A DNA stretch of 64,000 nt from positions 53,163 through 117,162 of the forward strand of contig JARSSH010000025.1 in NCBI GenBank assembly GCA_029624815.1, read 5' to 3'. Numbering within the stretch: position 1 is the stretch's first letter; each line of letters opens with the position of its first letter. Both the position numbers and the translations under genes were made by a program. This DNA is from Candidatus Competibacter sp. GTDB taxonomy: Bacteria > Pseudomonadota > Gammaproteobacteria > Competibacterales > Competibacteraceae. Shown piece after piece: positions 39,048 to 48,945 of this stretch. Under the pieces are notes generated by a model that saw only the letters and a list, made by a program, of their open reading frames with translations, was not told the origin of the DNA and did not search any database.

Positions 39048-39073
39048 GTCTTGTCTTTCGCGGTCCTATTCCC
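39048..39073 (+). repeat. Right direct repeat flanking the FIST-GGDEF gene
   Basis: Partner of 36584-36609 (24/26 identical). It follows the GGDEF stop by 22 bases and precedes the stop of the convergent aldo/keto reductase gene by 39 bases. Confidence 0.8.
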
Positions 39074-39112
39074 TATGCACGCCAGACATGCCGCCCGGTG
39101 AACGGATTGCCC

Positions 39113-39901
39113 CTACGGATTTAACGCTTCTTCCGCCGCCGCCACATTGGCGCGCAGATGCGCCGGATTCAGGGTGCCGACCACCACGCTGCTCACCCCC
39201 GGCTCGGCGAAGATCAGATCCATGGATGCCCGCACCGGATCGATGCCCGCCGCCCGATCCAAATAACCGCTGTGCAAGCCTTTCTTGACCAGCACGCCCT
39301 TGCCGGCGGCGCGGGCGGCGCGAATCACGGCCAACTCCTCGCGCTCGGACAAATTGTAGGTAGCCATCACCACATCGCAGCATTCCACCGCTCGCAGCCC
39401 GCCAGCCACGGTCTTGGTCGACATGCCAACCGCCCGTACCCATCCCGCTCGTTTCAAGTCCAGCAAGGCCGGCAACACGCCTTCCCGCTCCAGAATGCGC
39501 GAATCGTCGCCGCTGGAATGAATCAGCACCGCATCCAGCGCTTCCACTCCCAATCGCCGCAGGCTGCGCTCGACGCTGGCGCGGGTTGCGGCGGCGGAAA
39601 AATCGAAGCGCGATTCCCCGTCCTGGAATTCCTCGCCGACCTTGGTGACGATCACCCAGTCCCGCCGGCGCCGCCGCAGCAACCGGCCAAGCCGCTCTTC
39701 ACTCGTACCGTAGGCTGGCGCGGTATCCAGCAGATTCATTCCCAGATCCCAGGCCAATTCCAACAGCGCCAACGCGTCCCGATCCGATGGCAGGTCGAAC
39801 GGCTGAGGATACTTGACTCCTCGATTACGCCCAAATTTCACCGTCCCCAAACCCAGCGAACTGACCCGTAGTCCGGTCGATCCCAGCGGCCTCAGTTCCA
39901 T
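39113..39901 (-). CDS. Aldo/keto reductase
   Basis: A 262-residue TIM-barrel NADPH-dependent oxidoreductase. Seen: [19 protein letters not shown], the catalytic set as D in NLLDTAPAYG, Y in AYGTSEERLG, K in VIVTKVGEEF and H in AVLIHSSGDD, and SSVVVGTLNPAHLRANV at the C-terminus. The substrate is unknown. It overlaps the upstream FAD oxidoreductase by ten bases, so it is the last gene of an hldE-led operon. It is shorter than typical 320-residue members, as in the YdhF-like short group. Confidence 0.9.
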   Translation of the reverse strand: MELRPLGSTGLRVSSLGLGTVKFGRNRGVKYPQPFDLPSDRDALALLELAWDLGMNLLDTAPAYGTSEERLGRLLRRRRRDWVIVTKVGEEFQDGESRFDFSAAATRASVERSLRRLGVEALDAVLIHSSGDDSRILEREGVLPALLDLKRAGWVRAVGMSTKTVAGGLRAVECCDVVMATYNLSEREELAVIRAARAAGKGVLVKKGLHSGYLDRAAGIDPVRASMDLIFAEPGVSSVVVGTLNPAHLRANVAAAEEALNP

Positions 39902-41094
39902 TCCAGCTCTTCCCGATTCCAGGGGTACATGGCGATTTCCGGTCGCGGCCAGTTCGCCAGCGCCCGCAAATCCGCCGGCTGGGGGCGTATGTCAAGCGAT
40001 CGCAGCACCTCCTCGATCTGCTCGGCCAGCAGCGGCGCCAAGGCCAGCTTGGTTGGCCAGGCGGCGATCACCCGCCCGTCGCGGAACACGCTGGGTCCGA
40101 CCGGTCTGCCGCCGTCAGGCTGCCGCGCTTCGGCGCGCTGGATGGTGAAGGCGGCGAATTCCACCGGGTTCCAGTCCACCCACGGCAGCAATAGGCTCAA
40201 TTCCCGTCGCGCCGCGCGGATCTGCTCGTGACGGTCGCGCTTGACCCCTTCCTCCGCCAACCCGCCGCCCAGATACCAGACCAGCCGGCCACCGGCATCG
40301 TAATGGCTGGTCACGGTCAAGCGCGGCAAGTCGCTGGCGCCCAGACAGTGCGCGTAGAGCAGTCCGGGCAGATCGATGCCGCGCGCCAGCACCATGTGCA
40401 GTGGGCGCAGTTGCTGCGCCGCCCACGGCAGCCCAATGTTACCCGCGCCGGCGGTGAACACGGTGACCGCTGGATGGATCACCTGCTGCGCGCATCCGGA
40501 ACAGTGCAGGGTGATGGCGCCGTCCGCTTTCGGCGTTACCGGCCCCTGGCTATGCGCGATGGCATCGCGGTAACGTTCGGAGAACGCGGTCAGAACCGAA
40601 GCGACCTCCAGAACCGGCTCGTCCAAGCGATATACCGTACCTTGGAACGCCGGATGGCGCAGTGCCGCCGGCCGTGCGTCGGCGCTCTCATGCGCCGCCA
40701 CCTTATCCACGCGGCCGCGCATCAGCTTACTGGCAAAAAACGCGGCCAGTCGCGAGGTGGGGGCGCGGGTCGCCCACAGATACTGATGCTCGGCCAGCAG
40801 CCGCGCGCCGCGCAGGTCGATTGCGTCTTCGCCCCTTAGGCAGCGTCGCCACAGTTCCGGCATCCCGGCGACGGCCTCGGCGGACCGGCTGACTTGCCCA
40901 TGCAGGCTATATTTGGCGCCACCGTGAACGATACCCTGGCTGCAAATGGTCTGACCGGCGCCCAACTGCTCGCTTTCGATCAGTAGTGCGCCATAACCCC
41001 GTTCGCGCAGCCGGGCCAGCAGCCATAGCCCGGCGATGCCGCCGCCGACGATGGCGACATCCACGTTCAGGATGTGCTGGTGGATGGTGCTCAC
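39892..41094 (-). CDS. FAD-dependent oxidoreductase (DAO family)
   Basis: A 400-residue protein with an N-terminal FAD motif [19 protein letters not shown], a glycerol-3-phosphate-dehydrogenase-like [18 protein letters not shown] segment (residues about 46-66) and a C-terminal [20 protein letters not shown]. It resembles DAO-family oxidases, but no known substrate site is recognisable. GTG start at 41094 overlaps the hldE stop (GTGA), and the stop overlaps the aldo/keto reductase start. Translational coupling to hldE suggests a link to heptose or envelope sugar metabolism, which is inference only. Confidence 0.82.
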   Translation of the reverse strand: MSTIHQHILNVDVAIVGGGIAGLWLLARLRERGYGALLIESEQLGAGQTICSQGIVHGGAKYSLHGQVSRSAEAVAGMPELWRRCLRGEDAIDLRGARLLAEHQYLWATRAPTSRLAAFFASKLMRGRVDKVAAHESADARPAALRHPAFQGTVYRLDEPVLEVASVLTAFSERYRDAIAHSQGPVTPKADGAITLHCSGCAQQVIHPAVTVFTAGAGNIGLPWAAQQLRPLHMVLARGIDLPGLLYAHCLGASDLPRLTVTSHYDAGGRLVWYLGGGLAEEGVKRDRHEQIRAARRELSLLLPWVDWNPVEFAAFTIQRAEARQPDGGRPVGPSVFRDGRVIAAWPTKLALAPLLAEQIEEVLRSLDIRPQPADLRALANWPRPEIAMYPWNREELEWN

Positions 41095-42518
41095 GGTCGT
41101 TTGAGAATGCGAGCAATGGTGCTGGTGGTGGAGCAGCCCTCGATGTAGTCCATCACCACCACCTGACCGCCATTGTCCCAGACGCAGCGGTTGCCGGGAA
41201 TTTTCGCCGGGTCGTTGTCGCCGCCCTTGATCAGATAGTCGGGCTTGACCGCGCAGATCAACCGCTCCGGCGTGTCCTCGTGAAACGGAACCACCCAATC
41301 GACCGCCGCCAGGCCGGCCAACACCCGCATCCGCTGTCCCAGCGGGTTGATCGGCCGGTCGGCGCCCTTGAGACGGCGCACGGATGCATCGTCGTTCACC
41401 GCCACGATCAGCCGGTTGCCCAGTCGCTTGGCCTGTTCCAAGTAGCTCACATGCCCGGCGTGCAGGATGTCGAAGCAACCGTTGGTCATGACGATGGTCT
41501 CGCCGTGCGCCTTGGCGTCGACCACCGCCGACCGCAGTTGCGCCTCGTCCAGCACTCCGCGCGGCGGCTCGTCGTGTTCGTACAGCGCCCGGCGCAGTTC
41601 GGAGACGGTGACGCTGGCCGCGCCCAGCTTGCCCACCACGATGCCCGCCGCCAGGTTGGCCAGCACCGTCGCCGCCGGCAGCGCCAGCCCGGCCGCCAAT
41701 CCGACGGCGAGGGTGGCGATCACGGTGTCGCCGGCGCCAGTGACGTCGTAGACCTCGCGGGCGCGCGCCGCCAGATGCAGCGGTTCGGCGCCGTCCCGCA
41801 ACAGGGTCATGCCCTGCTCGCCGCGAGTGACCAACAGCGCCGCCAATTCCAGATTTCGGCGCAGCGCCTCGCCCTTGTCGACCAACTCCATTTCGTCGCG
41901 ACAGAGACCGGCGACCGTTTCGAACTCGTTCAGATTGGGCGTCAACAGGGTCGCGCCCCGATAGCGGTCCAATTCGCGGCCCTTGGGATCGACCAGCACC
42001 GGCTTGCCGGCGGCGCGCGCCGCCGCGATGCAGGATTCGACCGCGCGCAGGGCGCCTTTCTGGTAGTCGGACAACACCGCCACGTCGGCGTCCGGCAACC
42101 AGGCGGCGAAGCGTTCCGCCAGCGCGCCCGGTTCGAAACCCGGGAAGCCGTCCTCGAAATCCAGCCGCAACAACTGCTGGTTGCGACTCAACACGCGCAG
42201 TTTGGTGATCGTCGCCTGGCCGGGCTGCCGGATCAGCTCGCACGCCGCGCCCAGCCGCTGCAACTTGGTTTCGAGCACCGTCGCGGCCTCGTCGGCGCCG
42301 GCTACCCCAAGCACCCGAACCCGACCGCCGAGGGTGGCGATGTTGACCGCCACGTTGGCCGCGCCGCCCGGGCGTTCCTCGACCTCCTCGACCTTGACCA
42401 CCGGCACCGGCGCTTCCGGCGAGATCCGCGAGCAGGGTCCGTACCAGTAGCGGTCCAGCATCACATCCCCGGCGATCAGCACCCGGGCCTGCTCGAAAGG
42501 AGGAATTTGCGGTTTCAT
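41091..42518 (-). CDS. hldE: Bifunctional heptose 7-phosphate kinase / heptose 1-phosphate adenylyltransferase
   Basis: A 475-residue enzyme of ADP-heptose synthesis for the lipopolysaccharide inner core. Residues 1 to about 320 are a ribokinase-fold kinase ([51 protein letters not shown]). The C-terminal part is a nucleotidyltransferase with [20 protein letters not shown] (the HxGH motif) and [11 protein letters not shown] chose ATG 42518, giving the standard length. Divergent from msbA across 114 bases, a combination consistent with shared LPS function. Confidence 0.98.
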   Translation of the reverse strand: MKPQIPPFEQARVLIAGDVMLDRYWYGPCSRISPEAPVPVVKVEEVEERPGGAANVAVNIATLGGRVRVLGVAGADEAATVLETKLQRLGAACELIRQPGQATITKLRVLSRNQQLLRLDFEDGFPGFEPGALAERFAAWLPDADVAVLSDYQKGALRAVESCIAAARAAGKPVLVDPKGRELDRYRGATLLTPNLNEFETVAGLCRDEMELVDKGEALRRNLELAALLVTRGEQGMTLLRDGAEPLHLAARAREVYDVTGAGDTVIATLAVGLAAGLALPAATVLANLAAGIVVGKLGAASVTVSELRRALYEHDEPPRGVLDEAQLRSAVVDAKAHGETIVMTNGCFDILHAGHVSYLEQAKRLGNRLIVAVNDDASVRRLKGADRPINPLGQRMRVLAGLAAVDWVVPFHEDTPERLICAVKPDYLIKGGDNDPAKIPGNRCVWDNGGQVVVMDYIEGCSTTSTIARILKRP

Positions 42519-42632
42519 TGGTCGATTTTGGCGTGTTGCGCGATGGCGGCATGATAGCATGGTCCAAAATGGAGCTTGGTATGGTTCCCGCCCGCGCCCG
42601 GCTTGCCCCCGACCTATCTCACATTCCAAACG

Positions 42633-44363
42633 ATGAACAGCAAGGATCTCTATCTGCGGCTGCTGCGCTATGTCCGGCCCTACCGCCGCATGTTCGCGCT
42701 CTCGATCCTGGGCACGACGGCGGCGGCGGCCACCGAGCCGTTGATTCCCGCGCTGATCCAGCCGCTGCTGGATGGCAGCTTCGTCGCCAAGGATCCGCAT
42801 TCCATCCGGTTGATGCCACTGCTGATGGTGGCGGTCTTCATCGTCCGCGGCATCACTGGTTTCATCGGCACGTTGGCGATGAGCTGGATCGCGCACCAAG
42901 TGGTGACGGATTTGCGCGATGCCCTGTTCGCCCGCCTGCTGGCGCTGCCGACCCGCTATTTCGACGATCATTCCGCCGGCAGCCTGCTGTCGCGCCTGAC
43001 CTACGATGTCAGCCAGGTGATGACCGCCACCACTCAGGCGCTGGTCACGCTGGTCAAGGACGGACTATCGGTGATCGGCCTGTTGGGTTGGATGTTGTAC
43101 CTGAACTGGAAACTGTCGCTGCTGGTTTTGCTCATCACCCCCGGCATCACCATTATCATGCGCCTGGTCAGCTCGCGGCTGCGGCGGCTCAGCCGCGAGT
43201 TGCAGGAATTGATGGGCGGCCTCACCCACGTCATCGACGAGGTGCTGCAAGGCCACAAGGTGATCAAGATCTTCGGCGGCCAGGACTATGAGCGGCAACG
43301 TTTTCATCGGGTCAACAACCGGGTTCGTCAGTTCAATCTAAAACTGGCCGCCGCGTCCGAAGCCAGCGGGCCGCTGGTGCAACTGCTGGCGATCGTCGCT
43401 CTGGGCGCGGTGATCTATTTCGCCTCGCTGCAATCGGCCGCCGATCAGATCACCGTGGGCGGTTTCGTCTCCCTGTTCGGGGCCATGGCCATGCTGCTAA
43501 CGCCGATCAAGCGACTGACCAAGGTCAACGAACAATTGCAGCGCGGGTTGGCGGCGGCGGAAACCATCTTCGCCCTGCTGGACGAGCCCCCGGAACCGGA
43601 CCGAGGCATCCGCGTCATCGGCCGCGCCCGCGGCGAAGTCCGCTTTCATGCGGTCAGTCACCGCTACCGGGAAGAAGGCGGCGAGGTGCTCCATCGGCTC
43701 GATCTGGATGTGCGCCCCGGCGAAACCATCGCCCTGGTTGGACCTTCCGGCGGCGGTAAAACCACCCTGATGAGCCTGTTACCGCGCTTTTACGAACCGG
43801 AGTCCGGCGACATCCTTCTGGATGGCGTACCCATTCGCGATCTGCGGCTGGCCGAGCTGCGCGCCAATATCGCCTACGTCAGCCAGGATATCGTGCTGTT
43901 CAACGACACCGTCGCCGCCAATATCGCCTACGGCGCCGGTTTCCAGGTCGGCGAGGACGATATCCTCAAGGCCGCCGAAAGCGCCCACGCCATGGAATTC
44001 GTCCGCGAATTGCCCCAAGGCTTGCATACCTTGATCGGCGAAAACGGCGCGCGACTGTCGGGCGGCCAGCGCCAGCGGTTGGCCATCGCCCGCGCCCTGC
44101 TCAAGAACGCGCCGATCCTGATCCTGGACGAAGCCACTTCGGCGCTGGATACCCAGTCCGAACGCAAGGTCCAACAAGCCTTGGATGCCCTGCGCCAGGG
44201 GCGCACCGCCTTCATCATCGCCCACCGCCTGTCCACCATCGAGAGCGCCGACCGCATCGTGGTGCTCGACCGCGGTCACATCGTCGAGAGCGGCGCCCAC
44301 GATGAGCTATTGGCCTGTGGTGGGTTGTACGCCAGTCTGTATCGGATGCAGATTCATGACTAA
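42633..44363 (+). CDS. msbA: Lipid A export ABC transporter MsbA
   Basis: A 576-residue half-transporter that flips lipid A-core across the inner membrane. It has six transmembrane helices (about residues 15-300) and an ATPase domain with Walker [10 protein letters not shown] (near residue 370), Q-loop [11 protein letters not shown], signature [16 protein letters not shown] and Walker [13 protein letters not shown], then [14 protein letters not shown] chose ATG 42633 ([13 protein letters not shown]); the earlier ATG at 42576 adds an unlikely leader. Neighbour hldE supports the LPS role. Confidence 0.96.
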   Translation: MNSKDLYLRLLRYVRPYRRMFALSILGTTAAAATEPLIPALIQPLLDGSFVAKDPHSIRLMPLLMVAVFIVRGITGFIGTLAMSWIAHQVVTDLRDALFARLLALPTRYFDDHSAGSLLSRLTYDVSQVMTATTQALVTLVKDGLSVIGLLGWMLYLNWKLSLLVLLITPGITIIMRLVSSRLRRLSRELQELMGGLTHVIDEVLQGHKVIKIFGGQDYERQRFHRVNNRVRQFNLKLAAASEASGPLVQLLAIVALGAVIYFASLQSAADQITVGGFVSLFGAMAMLLTPIKRLTKVNEQLQRGLAAAETIFALLDEPPEPDRGIRVIGRARGEVRFHAVSHRYREEGGEVLHRLDLDVRPGETIALVGPSGGGKTTLMSLLPRFYEPESGDILLDGVPIRDLRLAELRANIAYVSQDIVLFNDTVAANIAYGAGFQVGEDDILKAAESAHAMEFVRELPQGLHTLIGENGARLSGGQRQRLAIARALLKNAPILILDEATSALDTQSERKVQQALDALRQGRTAFIIAHRLSTIESADRIVVLDRGHIVESGAHDELLACGGLYASLYRMQIHD

Positions 44364-44375
44364 TTAACAACAAAG

Positions 44376-44404
44376 TTGCAAAATAAATAATTTTATTATC
44401 TAAT
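44376..44404 (+). promoter_or_regulatory. Candidate sigma-70 promoter for the RMF-like gene
   Basis: TTGCAA (44376-44381), 17-bp AT-only spacer, TCTAAT (44399-44404): four and five matches of six to the -35 and -10 consensus. It lies in an AT-rich island between msbA and the small RMF/CrpP-like gene, 60 bases before its ATG. Confidence 0.55.
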
Positions 44405-44464
44405 AGGAAACACCTTTGTTTCAGGCGACTCCAAGAAAGCGATTTGGGGTCGCGGATATTCCCG

Positions 44465-44665
44465 ATGACGCATGACAATATCGATTCTTCGAAAAAACTG
44501 GCCCCGATGGTGCGTCGGGCTTTCCGGCAAGGACTTGAAGCCGCCAGCCAAGGGGAAGACCGGAATCCATACGTTCCGGACAGCTATCTGTATCACGCCT
44601 GGATAGCGGGATGGGCGGCGCTGGCTCGCGGCTGGGATAACGCCGAGGATTTGCGGCTGTCCTGA
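44465..44665 (+). CDS. Ribosome modulation factor / CrpP-like small protein
   Basis: A 66-residue protein from ATG 44465. The core RRAFRQGLEAASQGEDRNPY and YHAWIAGWAALARG follows the RMF pattern: basic N-terminus, a QG-x-A-x(n)-NPY stretch and a closing Trp-rich AWxxGW motif. RMF dimerises 70S ribosomes into inactive 100S particles in stationary phase; CrpP-like proteins share the fold. An AT-rich promoter-like region upstream suits a stress-induced gene. Identity is moderate by eye, so I leave the symbol blank. Confidence 0.7.
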   Translation: MTHDNIDSSKKLAPMVRRAFRQGLEAASQGEDRNPYVPDSYLYHAWIAGWAALARGWDNAEDLRLS

Positions 44666-44953
44666 GGCGCCTTCTTCTCCTGCCCAATGCAGCGCATTGC
44701 CCGGACTTCCCTGCTTTTTTCCGCGGGCGCCGGTTCCCTCGCCGCTGGCCCTGAACCCCGCCGGGCGCCGGAGCCGGTCCACCCCCCCAAGCCTTCATAG
44801 CCCTGCATCGGCGTCCCGGCTGCCCGGTGACCCCGAATGAGGGCATCGTGTTTCCGGCCATCCGGGCCGAAGTGGCGCGATGTGCTCGACTGGCGGAATG
44901 CTAAACTTGTCCGATTCGCACCCACAACGATCAATAACCTTGAGTATCCATCC

Positions 44954-45484
44954 ATGAACAAACCGTTACTGCTACTGCTGGCGGGTAGCCTGCTGGGAGT
45001 CGCCCCGGCCTGGGCCGACGACGATTGGGATCGGGCCAGAACCGCTCACGAACGTGGCGACTACGCCGCCGAAGTGGCGCTCATCCGCCCCTTGGCGGAA
45101 AAAGGCTTCGCTTTCGCGCAGTTCAATCTGGGCGTGTTGTATGACAACGGCCAGGGCCTGCCGCAAGACGACGCGCAAGCGATGATCTGGTATCGAAAGG
45201 CGGCCGAGCAGGGATTGCCGCAGGCACAGGTCAACCTGGGCATCATGTACGAGCAGGGCGAGGGCGTGCCGGCGGACCAGGTGGAGGCGTACTTCTGGTA
45301 CGCGCTGGCCGATTCGCAGGGCGACGGTCAGGCGCCACAAGCCAAGCGGGACATCGCCGGGAAAATGACCCAGGCCCAGATCGAGGAAGCCGAGCGGCGG
45401 GTCAAGGCATTCAAGGCCAGCCATCCCTTCGCCATTCCGCCCATGCCGGAGATCGTTCCGGAAACCGGGCACGGCAACGGTTGA
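44954..45484 (+). CDS. Periplasmic Sel1-repeat protein
   Basis: A 176-residue exported protein. The signal peptide is MNKPLLLLLAGSLLGVAPAW with a cut near AWA-DDD. The mature part has Sel1-type TPR repeats: FAQFNLGVLYDNGQGLPQDD, QAMIWYRKAAEQGLPQAQVN and NLGIMYEQGEGVPADQVEAY. Sel1 repeats mediate protein contacts; specific partner unknown. The frame extends upstream to 44837, but the ATG at 44954 precedes the signal peptide. It converges on mltD. Confidence 0.88.
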   Translation: MNKPLLLLLAGSLLGVAPAWADDDWDRARTAHERGDYAAEVALIRPLAEKGFAFAQFNLGVLYDNGQGLPQDDAQAMIWYRKAAEQGLPQAQVNLGIMYEQGEGVPADQVEAYFWYALADSQGDGQAPQAKRDIAGKMTQAQIEEAERRVKAFKASHPFAIPPMPEIVPETGHGNG

Positions 45485-45508
45485 ATCGGGTTTTCCGCGC
45501 CGTCCGGC

Positions 45509-47116
45509 TCACGAAGCGGGATACACAACCAGTTGTTGACCGGCTTTCAGGGCGCTGCCGGCGGCGAGGCCGTTCCACTGCGCCAGTTGCCGGGAAGGGA
45601 CGCCGTGCCGCTTGGCGATCAAGTCCAAAGTGTCTCCTCTTTTGACCGTATACCTGCTGGGCTCCACGATGCGTGCGCCCGGCACGTTCGCAACCAGATT
45701 CCGAGCCGGTTCCCAGGGTAACAGGAGGGTGTAGGCGCGGACCGGCGGTTCGATCCCCGCCTTGAATCCCGGATTGAAGCGTAAAAATTCATCGATGGAG
45801 ATGGCGGTAAAGGCCAGGGCGTCGAAAATCTTGATGTCCGGCGCTGTTTCAACCCTGAACAGATAGGCCCGATTATCGATGGGCGGCGGGAGCCGCGCGC
45901 CATGGGTCTGGGGATCGGCGACGATCCGGGCCAGCGCCAGTATTTTCGGTACGTAATCCTGAGTTTCCTTGGGAAGTTGCAAATCCCAGTAGAGCGATTG
46001 TGGCCGCGTACCGGAAGCGGTGGCCGGATCGGAGTCCTCGACGGCGGTTTCCTCCGTACCCGGCGACGGCGCGGCGGATGGCGACGATTCGGCCACCGCT
46101 TGCGCCCGCGCTGCCTTACTGGCTTTGATGGCTTCCTGGACGGCGCCGGGACCCGCATTGTACGCCGCCAGCGCCAACAGCCAGTCGCCGGCAAACAGCC
46201 TGTTCAAATCACGCAGATAGCCCAGCGCGGCGTCGGTCGAGGCATCAATGTCGAATCGGCCGTCGTAGCCGTCGGCGATCAGCAGACCGCGCTCCTCTCC
46301 GGTGGCTGGAATGATTTGCCAGAGACCGGCGGCTTCCTTCGGGGAAACGGCGGTCGGCTCGAAAGCGCTCTCCACCATGGGTACGAACACCAGATCCATC
46401 GGGAGATCGCGCCGGTGGATTTGCTCCATCAGGTAATGGAGGAAGGGCTTGGCGCGCCGCGAAAACAGATACAGGTAGGCGGAATCGCGCTTGAACGCCT
46501 CAATCTGTTCGGCGACTCGGGGATGTCGCACGTCGGCCAGCCGCAACCCGCCGCGTACCCGCCCCCAGAGATCCTGCCCGGCGGCGGTGGCCGACCTGGG
46601 CAAACTCTTGCCCGTTTTACGGTTGGACAGACGCGGATTCCGCTTGGCCGTACTGGTTGCGACCCGTGCGGTAGCAACGGCCATCGTTTCGGGTTTTTCG
46701 GGGAGGTTGCGGGCCACCGCATCGGCGGCTTTTCCCGGCCGTTCCGGCGCGACCGCCCGAACTCCGGACCCGGTGCTCTTTTCGGTCGTTCCGACACTGC
46801 GATCTTTTCCCTGGACGACGACATCCCGAGATGGGGCAACGGGTTGACGGTCGACGGCGGCCGTTCCAACGCTCTGGTCTCTTCCCTGGATGACGACATC
46901 CCCGGACTGAACGAGCGGCTGGCGATTGGACACCTGGGCTCGCCGGTATTCCAACGGATCGCGGGTCTGCCAGTAGTCCACATAAGGGGTGGGAACCGCC
47001 GCCGCTTCCTCGGTGGCCGGAGTCTCCGTCAAGCCGCCCGGCGGTTGCGAGGCGCAGGCGCCGAGACCCAAGGCGATGAAGAGCGCCGCAAGGCGCGCGA
47101 GGAAGGATTTCGGCAT
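45509..47116 (-). CDS. mltD: Membrane-bound lytic murein transglycosylase D (LysM lipoprotein)
   Basis: A 535-residue outer-membrane lipoprotein that cleaves peptidoglycan glycan strands. Lipobox LGLGAC ends at Cys21. A variable linker with two VVIQGRDQSVGT-like repeats (about residues 70-115) leads to a family-1 SLT domain: VFVPMVESAFEPTAVSPKEA with catalytic Glu, GLWQIIPATGEERGL and LLALAAYNAGPGAVQEAI. A C-terminal LysM domain (RYTVKRGDTLDLIAKRHG) binds peptidoglycan. Only one clear LysM is seen, with a degenerate copy before it; Escherichia coli MltD has two. The longer frame upstream of 47116 overlaps sseA and is not coding. Confidence 0.93.
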   Translation of the reverse strand: MPKSFLARLAALFIALGLGACASQPPGGLTETPATEEAAAVPTPYVDYWQTRDPLEYRRAQVSNRQPLVQSGDVVIQGRDQSVGTAAVDRQPVAPSRDVVVQGKDRSVGTTEKSTGSGVRAVAPERPGKAADAVARNLPEKPETMAVATARVATSTAKRNPRLSNRKTGKSLPRSATAAGQDLWGRVRGGLRLADVRHPRVAEQIEAFKRDSAYLYLFSRRAKPFLHYLMEQIHRRDLPMDLVFVPMVESAFEPTAVSPKEAAGLWQIIPATGEERGLLIADGYDGRFDIDASTDAALGYLRDLNRLFAGDWLLALAAYNAGPGAVQEAIKASKAARAQAVAESSPSAAPSPGTEETAVEDSDPATASGTRPQSLYWDLQLPKETQDYVPKILALARIVADPQTHGARLPPPIDNRAYLFRVETAPDIKIFDALAFTAISIDEFLRFNPGFKAGIEPPVRAYTLLLPWEPARNLVANVPGARIVEPSRYTVKRGDTLDLIAKRHGVPSRQLAQWNGLAAGSALKAGQQLVVYPAS

Positions 47117-47163
47117 TCCGCGGTTATTCCTGGTTTTGGGTTGAAATCGTGACAATGCGGGCT

Positions 47164-48012
47164 TTAATCCACGCCGACGGCGACCGCGCGCCGGGGGTCG
47201 CGAATCCACTCGCTCCACGAACCGGCGTATAGCCGCGAGCCGCCCAAACCAGCGATTTCCATCGCCAGCAGGTTGTGGCAGGCGGTCACCCCGGAGCCGC
47301 AAGTGTGAATCACGGTCGGCGGCGGCCGGTCGCCCAGCGCCGCCGCAAACCGCGCCCGCAATGCGGCGACCGGTGGGAAATGCCCATCCGGCGTCAGATT
47401 GCCGTCCGTCGGCAGATTCAACGCGCCCGGAATATGGCCGGCGACCGGATCGATCGGCTCCATTTCCCCTCGATAGCGCGCCGCCGCCCGGGCATCCAGT
47501 AGCACATCCGCCGCCGGCAGGGCCAGTACCTGCTCCGTGCTCAGCCACAAGCGGTCGTCCGGCCGGGGCGCGAAGGCGGTCGGCCGCGCGGAGGGCATCT
47601 CGGCGGTCAGCGGCAAGCCCGCCCGCCGCCAGGCCGGCAGGCCGCCGTCCAGTACCGCGCAGGCGGTATGGCCCAGCCAGCGCAGCAGCCACCACAAGCG
47701 CGCCGCCGCCAGCATGCCGCCCATGTCGTCATACGCCACGACTTGCGTGTCGCGATCGATGCCCCACACGCCCAACTTTTGCGCCAAACGCTCCGGTTCG
47801 GGCAGCGGATGCCGCCCCGTGGCCGGCGTGACGGGACCGGACAGATCCTCGTCCAGATGGGCGTAACGGGCGCCGGGAAGGTGGCTGTCGCGGTAGGCCC
47901 GGCGCCCGGCTTCCGGATCGGCCAGGCTAAAGCGGCAGTCCACCACGATCCAATCCGGGTTGTCGAAGCGGGCGTGCAAGGTGGGGGCATCGATGAGCGT
48001 GGTATGGTTCAT
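47164..48012 (-). CDS. sseA: 3-mercaptopyruvate sulfurtransferase (rhodanese family)
   Basis: A 282-residue protein with two rhodanese domains. The catalytic loop is HTCGSGVTACHNLLA: CGSGVT is the mercaptopyruvate-type loop, whereas thiosulfate-type enzymes have CRKGVT. Also seen: WIVVDCRFSLADPEAGRRAY and PGARYAHLDEDLSGP at the start. It transfers sulfane sulfur from 3-mercaptopyruvate to acceptors. Between rlmJ and mltD on the minus strand. Confidence 0.92.
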   Translation of the reverse strand: MNHTTLIDAPTLHARFDNPDWIVVDCRFSLADPEAGRRAYRDSHLPGARYAHLDEDLSGPVTPATGRHPLPEPERLAQKLGVWGIDRDTQVVAYDDMGGMLAAARLWWLLRWLGHTACAVLDGGLPAWRRAGLPLTAEMPSARPTAFAPRPDDRLWLSTEQVLALPAADVLLDARAAARYRGEMEPIDPVAGHIPGALNLPTDGNLTPDGHFPPVAALRARFAAALGDRPPPTVIHTCGSGVTACHNLLAMEIAGLGGSRLYAGSWSEWIRDPRRAVAVGVD

Positions 48013-48065
48013 GGTTTTCGGCGTATCGGATGTCGGAGATTAGGGACAGGCGCGATCATTGAGTT

Positions 48066-48911
48066 TTAAGGTGCTGGCGCCAGCCATTCCAGCCGGGTTT
48101 GACCGTGCTCGCCAACGCGCAGCGCCCCCAACAGTTCCGGCAGCAACCGTTTCAGCGTTTCATCGAGTCGCCATGGCGGGTTGACGACGATCATCCCGCA
48201 GCCGTGCATCCCCAGCGGCGTATCGTAAGGATATAGGCCCAGTTCCATGCACAGGATCGCGGGAATGCCCGATTCCCGCAACATCCGCTGAAAGCGCAGG
48301 CTGGGGGCGCGATCGAGGATCGGGTACCAGATGGCGATCATGCCGTCGGTCCAACGCCGGTGAATGGTCTGGACCGCCTCGACCAGCCGCTTGAATTCGT
48401 CCTTGCGTTCGAACGCGGGGTCGATCAACACCAGGCCACGCCGTTCCGGGGGCGGCAGGAATGCCTTGAGCGCCGCGTAACCATCGGTGTGGTGGACGGC
48501 GACTTGCCGGTCGCCGGCGAATTCCGCCTTGAGGGGCGGATGCTCGGCGGGGTGCAGTTCGGTCAGAATCAGTCGGTCGCCCGGTCGCAGCAGGGCGCGG
48601 GCGATGCGCGGCGAGCCGGGATACCAGCGCGGCACGCCGTCCGGGTTCAGCGCCCGGACCAGGGCCAGATACTCGGTCAACTCCGGACCGCGCGCCGTTT
48701 GGCGCCACAGCCGGCCGATGCCGGCCGCGTGTTCCCGGTTCTTGCGGGCCAACGCCGAATGCAGATCGTAGCGGCCAGCGCCGGCATGCGTGTCGAGCAG
48801 GCAAAACGGCTTGTCCTTGCGCCGCAGCGCGCCGACCAGTTGCGCCAGCAGAACATGCTTGAACACGTCGGCGAAATTGCCGGCGTGAAACCCGTGCCGA
48901 TAGCTCAGCAT
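48066..48911 (-). CDS. rlmJ: 23S rRNA (adenine-2030-N6)-methyltransferase RlmJ
   Basis: A 281-residue AdoMet-dependent methyltransferase. Seen: MLSYRHGFHAGNFADVFKH at the start, LLDTHAGAGRYDL (AdoMet binding) and RRGLVLIDPAFERKDEF. The catalytic motif usually reads DPPY/F; here it is DPAF, because a GCG codon replaces the second proline. ATG 48911 is preferred; a TTG at 48917 is also in frame. RlmJ methylates A2030 of 23S rRNA. Confidence 0.92.
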   Translation of the reverse strand: MLSYRHGFHAGNFADVFKHVLLAQLVGALRRKDKPFCLLDTHAGAGRYDLHSALARKNREHAAGIGRLWRQTARGPELTEYLALVRALNPDGVPRWYPGSPRIARALLRPGDRLILTELHPAEHPPLKAEFAGDRQVAVHHTDGYAALKAFLPPPERRGLVLIDPAFERKDEFKRLVEAVQTIHRRWTDGMIAIWYPILDRAPSLRFQRMLRESGIPAILCMELGLYPYDTPLGMHGCGMIVVNPPWRLDETLKRLLPELLGALRVGEHGQTRLEWLAPAP

Positions 48912-48945
48912 CGTCAATCAGTGCGATGGCCCGGACGCCAGATCG

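Noticed and set aside
44666..44953. Non-coding gap between the RMF-like and Sel1 genes
   Set aside because: Examined for hairpins and small ORFs; nothing convincing seen.
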